In this document: piece after piece, positions 26,575-35,454 of the stretch | Layout of the letters: each line of letters opens with the position of its first letter | Numbering within the stretch: the stretch's first letter is position 1 | Source of the DNA: Nesterenkonia lutea | GTDB taxonomy: Bacteria; Actinomycetota; Actinomycetes; Actinomycetales; Micrococcaceae | DNA length: 64,000 nt | Assembly: GCF_014873955.1 (NCBI RefSeq) | Contig: NZ_JADBED010000001.1 | Coordinates: 1,674,001 to 1,738,000 of the forward strand | Direction: 5' to 3' | Made by a program: the position numbers and the translations under genes | The notes under the pieces: model-generated | The model's database searches: none | What the model was told of the DNA's origin: nothing | Seen by the model: the letters and a program-made list of their open reading frames with translations, nothing else

Positions 26575-28053
26575 ATGTCCGACGCCCCCACCCAGAACCG
26601 CCTTCTTGAAGATGCCCGCTGGGACAGCACGATCTACACCGGTGAATGGCAGACCGGTGGCGGGGAGCTCATCCCGATCACCGAGCCCGCCACCGGAGCC
26701 AGCCTCGGCACCGCGGGCAGCGCCTCCCCGGAGGACGTGACCCGTTCCGCCACCTCCGCAGCCGCCGCGCAGAAGAAGTGGGCCTCCTGGAAGCCCTCCG
26801 AGCGCGCGGCGGTGATGCGCCGGGCTGGCCTGCTCTTCGAACAGCACGCCCAGGAAATCGAGTCCTGGGTGATCCGGGAGACCGGAGCCATTCCGCCCAA
26901 AGCCGGTCTGGAGACGCACGTCGCCGCCCAGGAGTGCTACGAGGCCGCGGCCCTGTGCACCACGCCCCACGGCGAGGTGCTCACCTCGGATGAGGCGCAC
27001 TGGTCCTTCGCGCGACGCCGCCCGGCGGGCGTCGTCTCCGTGATCTCGCCGTTCAACTTCCCGCTGATCCTCTCCATCCGCTCCGTGGCCCCCGCGCTGG
27101 GCCTGGGCAACGCGGTGCTGCTGAAGCCGGATCCACGCACCACGGTCTCCGGCGGCGTCTCCATCACCCGCATCTTTGAGGAGGCCGGGCTCCCCGCCGG
27201 CCTGCTGCACCTGCTCCCCGGCGGCGGTGACATCGGCAAGGCCCTCACCGAGGCGCCCGAGGTGCGGATCATCTCCTTCACCGGCTCCACGCCGGCAGGC
27301 CGCAAGGTCGGTGAGACCGCGGGTCGCCTGCTCAAGCGGGCCCACCTGGAGCTCGGCGGCAACAACGCGCTGGTCGTGCTGCCTGGTGCAGATCTGGATC
27401 TTGCGGCCTCGGCGGGCGCCTTCGGATCCTTCATGCACCAGGGGCAGATCTGCATGACCACCGGACGCCACCTGGTCCACGAGTCCATCAAGGACGAATA
27501 CGTCGCCAAGCTCGCCGAGAAGGCCAGGAACCTTCCGGTGGGCAACCCGGCGGAAGAGGGCATCGCGATCGGCCCGATCATCGACGCGACCCAGCGCGAC
27601 CGCATCCACTCGATCGTCCAGGACTCCGTGGCCCGGGGCGGCACAGTGGAGGCTGGCGGAGAGTTCAGCGACCTCTTCTACTCCCCCACGGTGATCTCCG
27701 GGATCACCCCGGAGAACCCCGCCTGGGGCGAGGAGATCTTCGGGCCGGTGGCTCCGGTGCTGTCCTTCTCAACTATCGAGGAGGCCGTGGAGATCATCAA
27801 CAACAACGAATACGGACTCTCCGTGGGCGTGCTCGGCGAGGTGGGCGAGGCCATGAAGGTGGCTGACCTGGTCGAATCCGGGAAGGTCCACATCAATGAG
27901 CAGACCGTGGGCGACGAGGCCAACGCACCCTTCGGCGGAGTCGGCGCCTCAGGCACCGGTTCGCGCTTCGGCGGCGCGACCGCGAACATCGAGGCGTTCA
28001 CCGAGACCCAGTGGCTGACCATGCGCTCGGAGATCGCGCCCTACCCGTTCTAG
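26575..28053 (+). CDS. Aldehyde dehydrogenase family protein, benzaldehyde-dehydrogenase-like
   Basis: About 492 residues; NAD(P)-dependent oxidation of an aldehyde to its acid. Seen: ISPFNFPLILSIRSVAPAL, the cofactor segment ISFTGSTPAGRKVGE, the catalytic Glu in LELGGNNALVVLPG and the nucleophilic Cys in FMHQGQICMTTGR, plus EEIFGPVAPVLSF. The VISPFNFPL and GQICM forms are those of the benzaldehyde/vanillin dehydrogenase branch. The frame opens at 26503; the ATG at 26575 (MSDAPT) has GAGAGG eight bases upstream. It lies about 200 bp after the AraC gene in the same direction. An aromatic aldehyde is the likely substrate, not proven. Confidence 0.88.
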   Translation: MSDAPTQNRLLEDARWDSTIYTGEWQTGGGELIPITEPATGASLGTAGSASPEDVTRSATSAAAAQKKWASWKPSERAAVMRRAGLLFEQHAQEIESWVIRETGAIPPKAGLETHVAAQECYEAAALCTTPHGEVLTSDEAHWSFARRRPAGVVSVISPFNFPLILSIRSVAPALGLGNAVLLKPDPRTTVSGGVSITRIFEEAGLPAGLLHLLPGGGDIGKALTEAPEVRIISFTGSTPAGRKVGETAGRLLKRAHLELGGNNALVVLPGADLDLAASAGAFGSFMHQGQICMTTGRHLVHESIKDEYVAKLAEKARNLPVGNPAEEGIAIGPIIDATQRDRIHSIVQDSVARGGTVEAGGEFSDLFYSPTVISGITPENPAWGEEIFGPVAPVLSFSTIEEAVEIINNNEYGLSVGVLGEVGEAMKVADLVESGKVHINEQTVGDEANAPFGGVGASGTGSRFGGATANIEAFTETQWLTMRSEIAPYPF

Positions 28054-28073
28054 GGCTTGGCGCAGGGCATTGC

Positions 28074-28112
28074 CTCAGCCCGGGACTCCGCACGCCGGGG
28101 TCCCGGGCTGAG
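28074..28112. terminator. Bidirectional intrinsic terminator
   Basis: A perfect 13-bp stem CTCAGCCCGGGAC / GTCCCGGGCTGAG around a short CCGG-containing loop lies in the 65-bp gap between the convergent ALDH and TIGR03085 genes. No U-tract, but the position and stability fit a shared terminator. Confidence 0.75.
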
Positions 28113-28118
28113 CTCGTC

Positions 28119-28721
28119 TCAGAGCTCGGTGATCTCGACCTGGGCCTTCTCCTCACGGCCGAAGGCCCAGAGCAGCAGCTCCTCGGGCGCGCCGGTGATC
28201 CTGCGCTGCGGGGCTGAGGCCGGACCGCTCGTCGTCGTCCCGTAGCCGGGGCTGGCGAAGGTGATCCGCTGCTTCGCGCCGCGGGCGGCCATGGGGAACA
28301 TGAGAGCGCCCTGCTTCCAGAGGCGGTTGCGCAGCTTCTCCGAGATGGGTCGCGGGTTCTGCGGATCGAAGTCGGGCTGGGCGCGCAGCACATCCTCGGT
28401 GTGGATGTAGAACTCGGCGGTGTTCATCATGTCGTTCAGCGGCGGGAAGTTCTGCGGGAAGAAGATCGGCGGCCCGGCCTCCGCCCGCTTGACCAGCGCC
28501 GTGTACCCGGCGTTGCGCAAGTTCTGCAGCGCGTTGTTCGCCCAGTCCCCCACCAGCGGGAGGTTCGGGCCCACCAGCAGGTCCGGACGGGAGTCGCGGA
28601 TCACGATGTGCAGCGCGAGGTCCTCGGCCGCCCAACCCTCGCAGAGTGTCGGCGCGTCGGCGGGCACGCTGCGCAGGGCAGCGGCCAGGGCTTGACGTTG
28701 CTCGGAAGCTGTTGAGGTCAT
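28119..28721 (-). CDS. TIGR03085 family (DinB/maleylpyruvate-isomerase-like) protein
   Basis: A 200-residue cytosolic protein. The N-terminus TSTASEQRQALAAALRSVP then TLCEGWAAEDLALHIVIRD is the actinobacterial TIGR03085 signature, related to the DinB-fold mycothiol-dependent maleylpyruvate isomerases in which His residues hold a metal. The middle (FPPLNDMMNTAEFYIHTEDV) supplies further His and Glu. Mycothiol dependence is known only for relatives, so the enzymatic role is open. It is monocistronic and divergent from tspO. Confidence 0.78.
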   Translation of the reverse strand: MTSTASEQRQALAAALRSVPADAPTLCEGWAAEDLALHIVIRDSRPDLLVGPNLPLVGDWANNALQNLRNAGYTALVKRAEAGPPIFFPQNFPPLNDMMNTAEFYIHTEDVLRAQPDFDPQNPRPISEKLRNRLWKQGALMFPMAARGAKQRITFASPGYGTTTSGPASAPQRRITGAPEELLLWAFGREEKAQVEITEL

Positions 28722-28774
28722 AGGCCCAAGTGTAGGGTCGGGTCCATCAGATGGGTACGGAAAGGATGATGAGC

Positions 28775-29338
28775 ATGAGCCAGCGTCACCACTCAGCCGC
28801 CAGCCGGAATTCCCCAGCTGGCAACGGCTCCGTGTCGAGCCCAGACTCCACGGTCAAGCAGATCATCGCGCTGATCCTCTTCGTGGGGATCCCCCAGGCC
28901 GTCGGCTTCCTCGGAAGCCTGCTCACTGCGGGTCAGACCGACGGCTGGTACGCCGACGCGGACAAAGCTGCATGGACCCCGCCGGACGCCGTCTTCGGTC
29001 CGGTCTGGACCGTGCTGTATCTGCTCATGGGGGTGGGCGCCTGGCTCGTCTGGCGCCGACGCCACGGGGTCAACGCGACACCTGCCCTGGCCCTCTTCGT
29101 GGGTCAGCTGGTGCTCAACAGCATCTGGTCACCGCTCTTCTTCGGCGGCTACCCGATCTTCGGCACCGCCGCGCTCTGGGCGGCGATGGTGCTGATCGCG
29201 GTGCTGATCATCGCGATCGCACTGACGATCTGGCGATTCTGGCCGATCTCCCGGGTGGGCGCACTGCTGCTCACGCCATACCTGGCGTGGACCCTCTACG
29301 CCTCGACGTTGAACTTTTACATCGCGCTGATGAACTAG
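28775..29338 (+). CDS. tspO: TspO/MBR family tryptophan-rich sensory protein
   Basis: About 187 residues with five membrane helices. Seen: DADKAAWTPPDAVFGPVWTV, LLMGVGAWLVWR, LVLNSIWSPLFFG and the final PYLAWTLYASTLNFYIALM, the porphyrin/sterol-binding family hallmarks. Bacterial TspO is linked to tetrapyrrole handling and stress. Four ATGs lie within 25 bases; AAAGGA at 28761-28766 has eight bases to the ATG at 28775, which I prefer over 28751, 28766 and 28769. The N-terminal 25 residues are polar and longer than in many homologues. Confidence 0.85.
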   Translation: MSQRHHSAASRNSPAGNGSVSSPDSTVKQIIALILFVGIPQAVGFLGSLLTAGQTDGWYADADKAAWTPPDAVFGPVWTVLYLLMGVGAWLVWRRRHGVNATPALALFVGQLVLNSIWSPLFFGGYPIFGTAALWAAMVLIAVLIIAIALTIWRFWPISRVGALLLTPYLAWTLYASTLNFYIALMN

Positions 29339-29402
29339 CTGCAGCTGTCCGGGGTCTCCGGGGGCGACGGCGGCGGGCGCCGGTGGCAGGGGCGGCAGCC
29401 GC

Positions 29403-29663
29403 TCAGTCCGAGAGCAGCAGCTCTCTGACCTTGGCTTCGACGTCCGCGTTGGACGGCTCCACCTGGTGAGTGCCGTCCGGGTAGAGAAGCACCGGGATGC
29501 GGGTGCGGCCGGAGATCTCCTGCGCCACCTTCGCCGCGGCGGGATCGTGTTCGAGGTCGATGTACTCATAGGCCAGCCCCAGCTCGTCGAGCTGGGCCTT
29601 GGTGCGTCGGCAGTCCCCGCACCACTGTGCGCCGAACATGCGGATCTGTGAAGTCGAAGTCAT
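29403..29663 (-). CDS. Mycoredoxin/glutaredoxin-like protein
   Basis: An 86-residue thioredoxin-fold protein with the redox motif WCGDC near residues 14-18 and the cis-Pro segment RIPVLLYPDG near 55-64. Size and the following YIDLEHDP match the mycoredoxin (Mrx1) type of actinobacteria, which reduces mycothiol mixed disulfides; Mrx1 commonly has CPWC or CGYC-like motifs, so CGDC is a variant. It begins about 15 bp after the stop of the MalY-type gene on the same strand and is probably co-transcribed with it. Confidence 0.8.
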   Translation of the reverse strand: MTSTSQIRMFGAQWCGDCRRTKAQLDELGLAYEYIDLEHDPAAAKVAQEISGRTRIPVLLYPDGTHQVEPSNADVEAKVRELLLSD

Positions 29664-29678
29664 GTGTCCATTCTGCTC

Positions 29679-30938
29679 TCACCTGTCCGCGCGCAGGTCC
29701 GCGCCCCGGCTGGCGTGTCCCATCCGGGTGATCGCCTCCGTGAGGACAGCCGTGTTCGTGGCGAAGTTCAGCCGCACGTGTCCCTCACCCCCGGAGCCGA
29801 AGATGTGTCCCGAGCTCAGCGCAACCCTGGCACGGTCCAGGAACATCCGCGCCGGGCCGTCCAGTTCCGTGACGACGGCGGGCTGTCGTCTGGGCTCCTC
29901 GGTTCTGGGCTCACCTGCGGTGGACTCCGCTGGGGTGGACTCTGCGGCGAGACCCAGACCCCGGCAGTCCAGCCAGGCCAGATAGGTGCCCTGCGGTGGT
30001 GTCCAGCGCACGTCGGGGAGATGCTCGCTGATGAGTTCACCCAGGCGGGTCCGGTTGTTCTCCAGCCCGCCCAGCAGCGCATCGAGCCAGCTGTCGCCGT
30101 GCTGGAACGCGGCCGTGTGGGCGATGACTCCGAGGTAGGAGGCGCCGTGGCCCACCTCCTCGGGCATGCGAGCAAGATCGGCTGCCGCCTCGGGCCCGGC
30201 CACTGCGAGCGCGGCCTTCAACCCGGCGAGGTTCCATCCTTTGGAGGCTGACATCAGAGAGAACGCGTCCTCCGTCCCGGGCACGCTCAGGTAGGGGGTG
30301 AACTCAGCTCCGGCCAGGACCAGGGGCGCATGGATCTCATCGACCACCACACGGACTCCGCAGCTGCGTGCCAGCGCGGCCACTGCGGTGAGCTCCTCGC
30401 GGGAGTGCACCGTCCCGGTGGGGTTGTGCGGATTGCACAACAGATAGGCGACCCTGCCGCCTCGGGCACCGGCACGGCGAAAGACCTTCTCGAGCACCTC
30501 GAGATCGATCCGGTTGTCTGCACCGAGCGGGGCTTCGACGACCCTGCGATCGTCGTGGGTGATGTAGGCGTAGAACGGGGCGTAGACCGGCGAGTTCACC
30601 ACCACTGCGTCACCGGGATCGGTCACCAGGCGCAGCACCTGGACGGCTCCGCTCATGACATCGGGGATCGTGGCGGTGCGCGCCGGATCGAGCTCGGACC
30701 AGTTCCAGCGACGGTTCGCGAAGCCGCTCAGCGACTGGGCGAACTCGGATCCAGCCGGATATCCGGTGTCGCCGATGGAGATCGCGTGGTGCAGTGCGGC
30801 GGAGATCTCCTCGGCCAGCGGCACGTCCATCTCCGCGACCCACAGCGGCAGCACGTCCTGAGGGTGCGCCCGCCATTTGGCGCTGCGCCGCTGCCGGAGC
30901 TGGTCGAGGGAGAGCTGCTCCAGAGGGTTGGCGATCAC
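29679..30938 (-). CDS. MalY/PatB family aminotransferase class I/II (C-S beta-lyase)
   Basis: A 419-residue PLP enzyme. Seen: [20 protein letters not shown] (MalY/PatB signature), ADEIHAPL-type Asp in [17 protein letters not shown], the Schiff-base Lys in [14 protein letters not shown], and the C-terminal Arg in [11 protein letters not shown]. PatB enzymes cleave cystathionine or cysteine conjugates to release a thiol, pyruvate and ammonia, and may aminotransfer. Here it lies between the glutaredoxin and a TIGR01777 gene, all minus strand. An insertion rich in Glu, Thr and Ser (about 375-395) is unusual for the family. Sulfur metabolism is likely. Confidence 0.85.
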   Translation of the reverse strand: MIANPLEQLSLDQLRQRRSAKWRAHPQDVLPLWVAEMDVPLAEEISAALHHAISIGDTGYPAGSEFAQSLSGFANRRWNWSELDPARTATIPDVMSGAVQVLRLVTDPGDAVVVNSPVYAPFYAYITHDDRRVVEAPLGADNRIDLEVLEKVFRRAGARGGRVAYLLCNPHNPTGTVHSREELTAVAALARSCGVRVVVDEIHAPLVLAGAEFTPYLSVPGTEDAFSLMSASKGWNLAGLKAALAVAGPEAAADLARMPEEVGHGASYLGVIAHTAAFQHGDSWLDALLGGLENNRTRLGELISEHLPDVRWTPPQGTYLAWLDCRGLGLAAESTPAESTAGEPRTEEPRRQPAVVTELDGPARMFLDRARVALSSGHIFGSGGEGHVRLNFATNTAVLTEAITRMGHASRGADLRADR

Positions 30939-30956
30939 AGCTTCAGCATCTCAGAA

Positions 30957-32477
30957 TCAGCTCCCCAGCACGTGTTCCAGGGCCTCCTGCAGCGTGTGGT
31001 GGCGGAACGCGTAGCCCAGTGACTGCGCCTTCACCCCGCTGACCTGCTGATCCGCGCCGACGATCTCCTTGGCACCCTGCTCGCCGAGCACGAACTTCGG
31101 ACCGAAGCTCGGAACGGGGATGGCCGAGGGGCGACGCATCACCGAGGCCAGGGTTTTGGAGTATTGCTTCGCGGTGACCGGTTCCGGACCCACGCCGTTG
31201 ACCGGGCCCTGTGCGTGGGGGTTCAGCACCAGGTGGACGATCAGTCCTGCGATGTCATCGATGCTGATCCAGCTCTGCCATTCCTTGTCTCCCAGCGGGC
31301 CGCCTGCGCCGATCGTGTAGAGCGGCAGCAGCTGGGACAGCGCCCCGCCTGCGGGGGTCTGCACGATCCCTGTGCGGATCATGGCGGTTCGCACGCCGAC
31401 CTTCTGCGCCGGGGCGGCGGCCTGTTCCCACTTCTGGCAGACCTCGGCGAGGAAATCGGTGCCGGCTGGTGAGTCCTCGGTCAGGATGGCGCTGCGAATC
31501 GGCCGATCCTCCGGCGTCGCCCCGTAGTACCCGATGGCTGACCCGCTGATGAGCACGCGTCCACGCTGATCCGCGGATTCCAGGCTGGCCAGAGTCTGGG
31601 CGATCAGTGCCGTGCCCTCCACCCGAGAGTCCAAGACCTTCTTCTTGTGCTCCTCGGTGAACCGGGAGGCCAGCGGGTGTCCGGCCAGGTGGATCACCGC
31701 GTCCGCCTCGCGCAGGGCCTCCGGGTCCAGGCGGCCGGCACTGGGGTCCCAGGCGATCTCCCCGGCCTGCTGATCTGCGGCGGAGCCGCGGACCATGCGC
31801 CGAACCTCGATCCCGGCGCCACCGAGCAGCGCGCAGACCTGGCGTCCGATCAGTCCGGAGGCGCCGCTGACGGCGACGACCTTCACCGGGGCGGCGTCCG
31901 GGACGTGGCTGGGGTCGAGCGTCTGCTGCGAGGCCAGCCGTCCGTGGGCCTGGTGGAAGGCCAGGTCATCGCTGCTCTGCCGCGCGCGGTACGCAAAGAT
32001 GCGGTTCAGCTCGGCCTCAAACTGGTGCGCCACGCGCTTCTGCACCGAGGCGGGGAGCCTGTCCACCAGCGGCAGCTCGTAGGTGACCTTTTCGCGGAGC
32101 ACCATGCTGGTGCCGTCGTCCTGGAAGCTGCGGTCATGCCGCCAGGACTTGGCCGGGCCGGAGACCATCTCATCGGAGAAGCCCCGACCCGCCTGGAAAT
32201 CTGTGTGCCGTGAGCGCCATTTGGTGTAGCCGCGCATCGGCAGCGAGCTCGCTGAGCCAGCCATGTCCACCAGCCCGGCCAGCGTGGTGCCGAAAAGGCT
32301 GGGCAGGTTGATCCCCAGCACGGACTCCGAGCCGTCCTGCAGACCGTTGGATGGTTCCTCGATCACTCGGCCGGCGAAGGGCGGGTGCAGCCGCACCAGC
32401 GCGCCCGGACGGGAGTACCAGTCAAAGACGTCTTCGCGGGAGAAGGGCAGGTGGGTCTCGTACTCAAAGATCGGCAT
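30957..32477 (-). CDS. TIGR01777 family protein: SRPBCC domain fused to NAD-dependent epimerase
   Basis: 506 residues in two parts. Residues 1-155 form a SRPBCC (START-like) domain beginning with YETHLPFSREDVFDWYSRPG. From about 168 a Rossmann epimerase/SDR starts with VVAVSGASGLIGRQVCALL and continues with AVIHLAGHPLASRF, LISGSAIGYYG and the C-terminal DUF1731-like end (RPSAIPVPSFGPKFVLGE). This is the long architecture of the SulA/YfcH-like family. The substrate is unknown. An excellent ribosome binding site, AGGAGG, sits six bases before the ATG. Confidence 0.87.
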   Translation of the reverse strand: MPIFEYETHLPFSREDVFDWYSRPGALVRLHPPFAGRVIEEPSNGLQDGSESVLGINLPSLFGTTLAGLVDMAGSASSLPMRGYTKWRSRHTDFQAGRGFSDEMVSGPAKSWRHDRSFQDDGTSMVLREKVTYELPLVDRLPASVQKRVAHQFEAELNRIFAYRARQSSDDLAFHQAHGRLASQQTLDPSHVPDAAPVKVVAVSGASGLIGRQVCALLGGAGIEVRRMVRGSAADQQAGEIAWDPSAGRLDPEALREADAVIHLAGHPLASRFTEEHKKKVLDSRVEGTALIAQTLASLESADQRGRVLISGSAIGYYGATPEDRPIRSAILTEDSPAGTDFLAEVCQKWEQAAAPAQKVGVRTAMIRTGIVQTPAGGALSQLLPLYTIGAGGPLGDKEWQSWISIDDIAGLIVHLVLNPHAQGPVNGVGPEPVTAKQYSKTLASVMRRPSAIPVPSFGPKFVLGEQGAKEIVGADQQVSGVKAQSLGYAFRHHTLQEALEHVLGS

Positions 32478-32599
32478 TATGCCTCCTGGTGGACTCAGCG
32501 CGGCAGCTTAGCGGGAACGCTACCAGGCAGTGCTCCCCGCCGGCTGGGAGGTGCGCGGGTCGTCACGTGCTGTAACACGCACGATGCTAATCTCGGCCC

Positions 32600-32989
32600 A
32601 TGCCCGTTCGCAGCAGTCGCCGAGTCCGCGCCGCGCGGCGGCGGACCAGACGCGTCGCCGCCTCGGGGAGCGACCTGACCAAGGACCAGTGGTTCCGCAT
32701 CCTGGAGGCCTGGGCGAGCTGCGCCTATTGCTGCGCCGCAGGAGCCCCGCTCCAGAAGGACTGCGTAGCCCCCATCTCCCGCGGCGGCCGCTACACGATC
32801 GACAACGTCGTTCCTGCCTGTGGTTCCTGCAATGCGAGCAAGTCCAATGCTGAGGTCACGTCCTGGATGCGACGGCGGCGTCTCGACGAACGGCAGTTCC
32901 TGCGGCGCTGGGTTGACATCACGCGCGCCCTCCAGGCGGCAGATGCTGCTTCGGGTGATGAAACAGGCGCCACGAACGTCCTCGGCTGA
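32600..32989 (+). CDS. HNH endonuclease-like protein
   Basis: A 129-residue protein with a basic N-terminus (RRVRAARRRTRRV) and one HNH fold: CAYC zinc pair, then PISRGGRYTIDNVVPACGSC with the second Cys pair and the catalytic Asn region NASKSN. The first catalytic His position is occupied by PISRGG (usually DHxxPxSRGG), so activity is uncertain. No phage genes lie around it. It is divergent from the TIGR01777 gene; the start is weakly supported because no clear ribosome binding site precedes the ATG. Confidence 0.72.
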   Translation: MPVRSSRRVRAARRRTRRVAASGSDLTKDQWFRILEAWASCAYCCAAGAPLQKDCVAPISRGGRYTIDNVVPACGSCNASKSNAEVTSWMRRRRLDERQFLRRWVDITRALQAADAASGDETGATNVLG

Positions 32990-33073
32990 ACCCGAGAACC
33001 GCCTCTCAGGGCGCTCGTGCCTGTGTCTCAAGGTGCTCGTGCCTGTGTCATAGGGCTGTGACAGAGTGAACGT

Positions 33074-35311
33074 GTGAGCACCTCAAGCACGGACACAGCC
33101 CGCCCCGATTCCTCCGACCTCGACTCCTCCGAGGGTGGTTCCCTGGACGCGGAAGCACGCCTGGTGGACCAGGATCCGGCCTTCCACGCCGAGGCCCGCG
33201 AGCGCCTGGTCGCGCTGGCGGGCTCCGAGGTGGACTTCCGCCCCGGACAGTTCGAGGCGATCTCCGCGCTGGTCCAACAGCGACGCCGCGTGCTGGTGGT
33301 GCAGAAGACCGGCTGGGGCAAGTCGGCGGTCTACTTCCTCGCCGCCCACCTGCTGCGCAGCCGAGGGCGCGGGGTCAGCCTGATCGTGTCCCCGCTGATC
33401 GCGCTGATGCGAGATCAGATCGCCGCCGCCACCCGCGCCGGGGTCCGCGCCCAGGCAGTCAGCTCCGCCAACGCCCATGAATGGGACACCATCATGGAGT
33501 CCCTGCGCAATGACGAACTCGACGTGCTGCTGATCTCCCCGGAGCGCCTGGCCAACCCGCGCTTCCGCGACGAAGTTCTCCCCGGCCTGCTGCAGCGCAT
33601 GGGCATGCTCGTGGTCGACGAGGCGCACTGCATCTCGGACTGGGGCCATGACTTCCGGCCCGACTATCGGCGGATCGGCGAGATCGTGCGCAACCTTCCC
33701 GCCGAAGTGCCCGTGCTGGCCACCACCGCCACGGCGAACTCGCGCGTGGTCGATGACATCGCCGCACAGCTGACCCCCGCGGGCGAAGCTTCCGCCCCCA
33801 GTGCTGCCGGGACCGCCGGCGCGGATAAAGAGGTCCTCGTCCTGCGCGGCACGCTCAGCCGCGAGTCCCTGCGCCTCGGGGTGCTCTCGCTGCCGGACTC
33901 CGAGCAGCGCATCGCGTGGCTCACCCAGCATCTGGAGAACCTCACCGGCAGCGGAATCGTCTACGCGCTGACCATCTCTCAGGCCACCGACCTCGCCGCG
34001 CACCTGAACGCCCACGGCTATAAGGTCGCCGCCTATACCGGCCAGACCGATCCCGACGAGCGCCAGCAGCTGGAACAGGCGCTGAAGGACAACACGGTCA
34101 AGGCGCTCATCGCCACGAGCGCTCTGGGAATGGGTTTCGACAAGCCGGATCTCGGCTTCGTGGTCCACCTCGGTGCTCCCTCCTCGCCGGTCTCCTACTA
34201 CCAGCAGATCGGCCGTGCAGGCCGCGCCGTGGAGAGTGCCGACGTGCTGCTGCTGCCGGGCAAGGAGGACGTCCGGATCTGGGAGTACTTCGCGCAGGCC
34301 TCCATGCCCACTCAGGAACGTGCCGACGCGGTCCTCAACGCCCTCACTCCGGAGACCACGCTCTCGGTGGCCAAGCTTGAGGCCATGGTGGAGATCCGCC
34401 GCTCACCGCTGGAGCTGCTGCTGAAGGTCCTCGAGGTGGACGGCAGCGTGCGCCGCGTCTCCGGCGGCTGGCTCTCCACCGGTGTGCCCTGGACCTATGA
34501 CGCGGAGCGCTACGACACCATCCTGGCCATGCGCCGGGCCGAACAGCAGCTCATGCTCGACTACGAGCGGCTGCCCGCGGGAGTGTGCCGCATGGTCTTC
34601 CTGGCCCACGCCCTCGACGACGACGCCGCCCAGCCCTGCGGCCGCTGTGACACCTGCGCAGCCCCCTGGTTCCCGCGGGAGGTCTCCCAGCCCGCACTGG
34701 CCGAGGCGAAGGCCAGCCTGGACCGGGTCGGTCTGGAGATCGCCCCGCGCAAGCAGTGGCCCACCGGGCTGGGCGCGCTGGGCATATCGCTCAAGGGGAA
34801 GCTCCCCGCGGAGGAGCTGGCCGAGCCCGGACGGGCGCTGGCCCGGCTCAGCGACCTCGGCTGGGGCACCCCCGTGCGGGAGGCGCTCCAGGGTGAGGAC
34901 ACCGAGGTCTCCGAACAGCTGGTGCGCGGCGCGATCCGGGTCCTGGCCGAATGGGGGTGGGCGCGGCGCCCCGACGTCGTCGTCTCGACGCCGTCGCGGA
35001 AACATCCGGTGCTGGTGGACTCGCTCGCTCAGTCTCTGGCTCGGGTGGGGCAGCTTCCCTATGCCGGCGCGCTGGACTGGGCCGAGGGCGGACCCACGAG
35101 CACACCGGACACCAACAGCGCCTTCCGACTGGCGGGACTGCTGGGGAAGTTCACCGTCTCCGCCGAGCTGGCCGGCCGGATCGACGGCGCCTCGGTGCTG
35201 CTGGTCGATGACGAAGTGATATCCCGGTGGACACTCACCGTGGCGGCCCGCGAGCTGCGCCGAGCAGGTGCCGCCCAGGTGCTCCCCTTCACCCTGGGCA
35301 TGCGCGGCTGA
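33074..35311 (+). CDS. recQ: RecQ family ATP-dependent DNA helicase with phosphoribosyltransferase-like tail
   Basis: 745 residues; 3'-5' DNA helicase of repair. Seen: Walker A KTGWGKSAVYFLAA, DEAHCISDWGHDFRPDY, TATANSRVVDDI, QQIGRAGRAVESADVLLL (motif VI), and a Cys-rich CGRCDTCAAPW of the zinc region. The C-terminal 200 residues lack an obvious HRDC; instead they end with GASVLLVDDEVISRWTLTVA, which resembles the PRPP loop of type I phosphoribosyltransferases (the family has VDDVxxTGxT). Thr/Gly of that loop are partly replaced, so catalysis is doubtful. The start is a GTG. Confidence 0.88.
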   Translation: MSTSSTDTARPDSSDLDSSEGGSLDAEARLVDQDPAFHAEARERLVALAGSEVDFRPGQFEAISALVQQRRRVLVVQKTGWGKSAVYFLAAHLLRSRGRGVSLIVSPLIALMRDQIAAATRAGVRAQAVSSANAHEWDTIMESLRNDELDVLLISPERLANPRFRDEVLPGLLQRMGMLVVDEAHCISDWGHDFRPDYRRIGEIVRNLPAEVPVLATTATANSRVVDDIAAQLTPAGEASAPSAAGTAGADKEVLVLRGTLSRESLRLGVLSLPDSEQRIAWLTQHLENLTGSGIVYALTISQATDLAAHLNAHGYKVAAYTGQTDPDERQQLEQALKDNTVKALIATSALGMGFDKPDLGFVVHLGAPSSPVSYYQQIGRAGRAVESADVLLLPGKEDVRIWEYFAQASMPTQERADAVLNALTPETTLSVAKLEAMVEIRRSPLELLLKVLEVDGSVRRVSGGWLSTGVPWTYDAERYDTILAMRRAEQQLMLDYERLPAGVCRMVFLAHALDDDAAQPCGRCDTCAAPWFPREVSQPALAEAKASLDRVGLEIAPRKQWPTGLGALGISLKGKLPAEELAEPGRALARLSDLGWGTPVREALQGEDTEVSEQLVRGAIRVLAEWGWARRPDVVVSTPSRKHPVLVDSLAQSLARVGQLPYAGALDWAEGGPTSTPDTNSAFRLAGLLGKFTVSAELAGRIDGASVLLVDDEVISRWTLTVAARELRRAGAAQVLPFTLGMRG

Positions 35312-35454
35312 GCGGCGGCGCGGCGACTGCTGCGCGGCGCGCCCATTCGGACGGCAGTCCTGGATACTCCCAGCTCCAGCCCTCAAGATGAAGATCGAAG
35401 CCGCAGCACAGTTGTCTCCACACGCAACAACCTGAGGAAGGACGATCCGTCACG

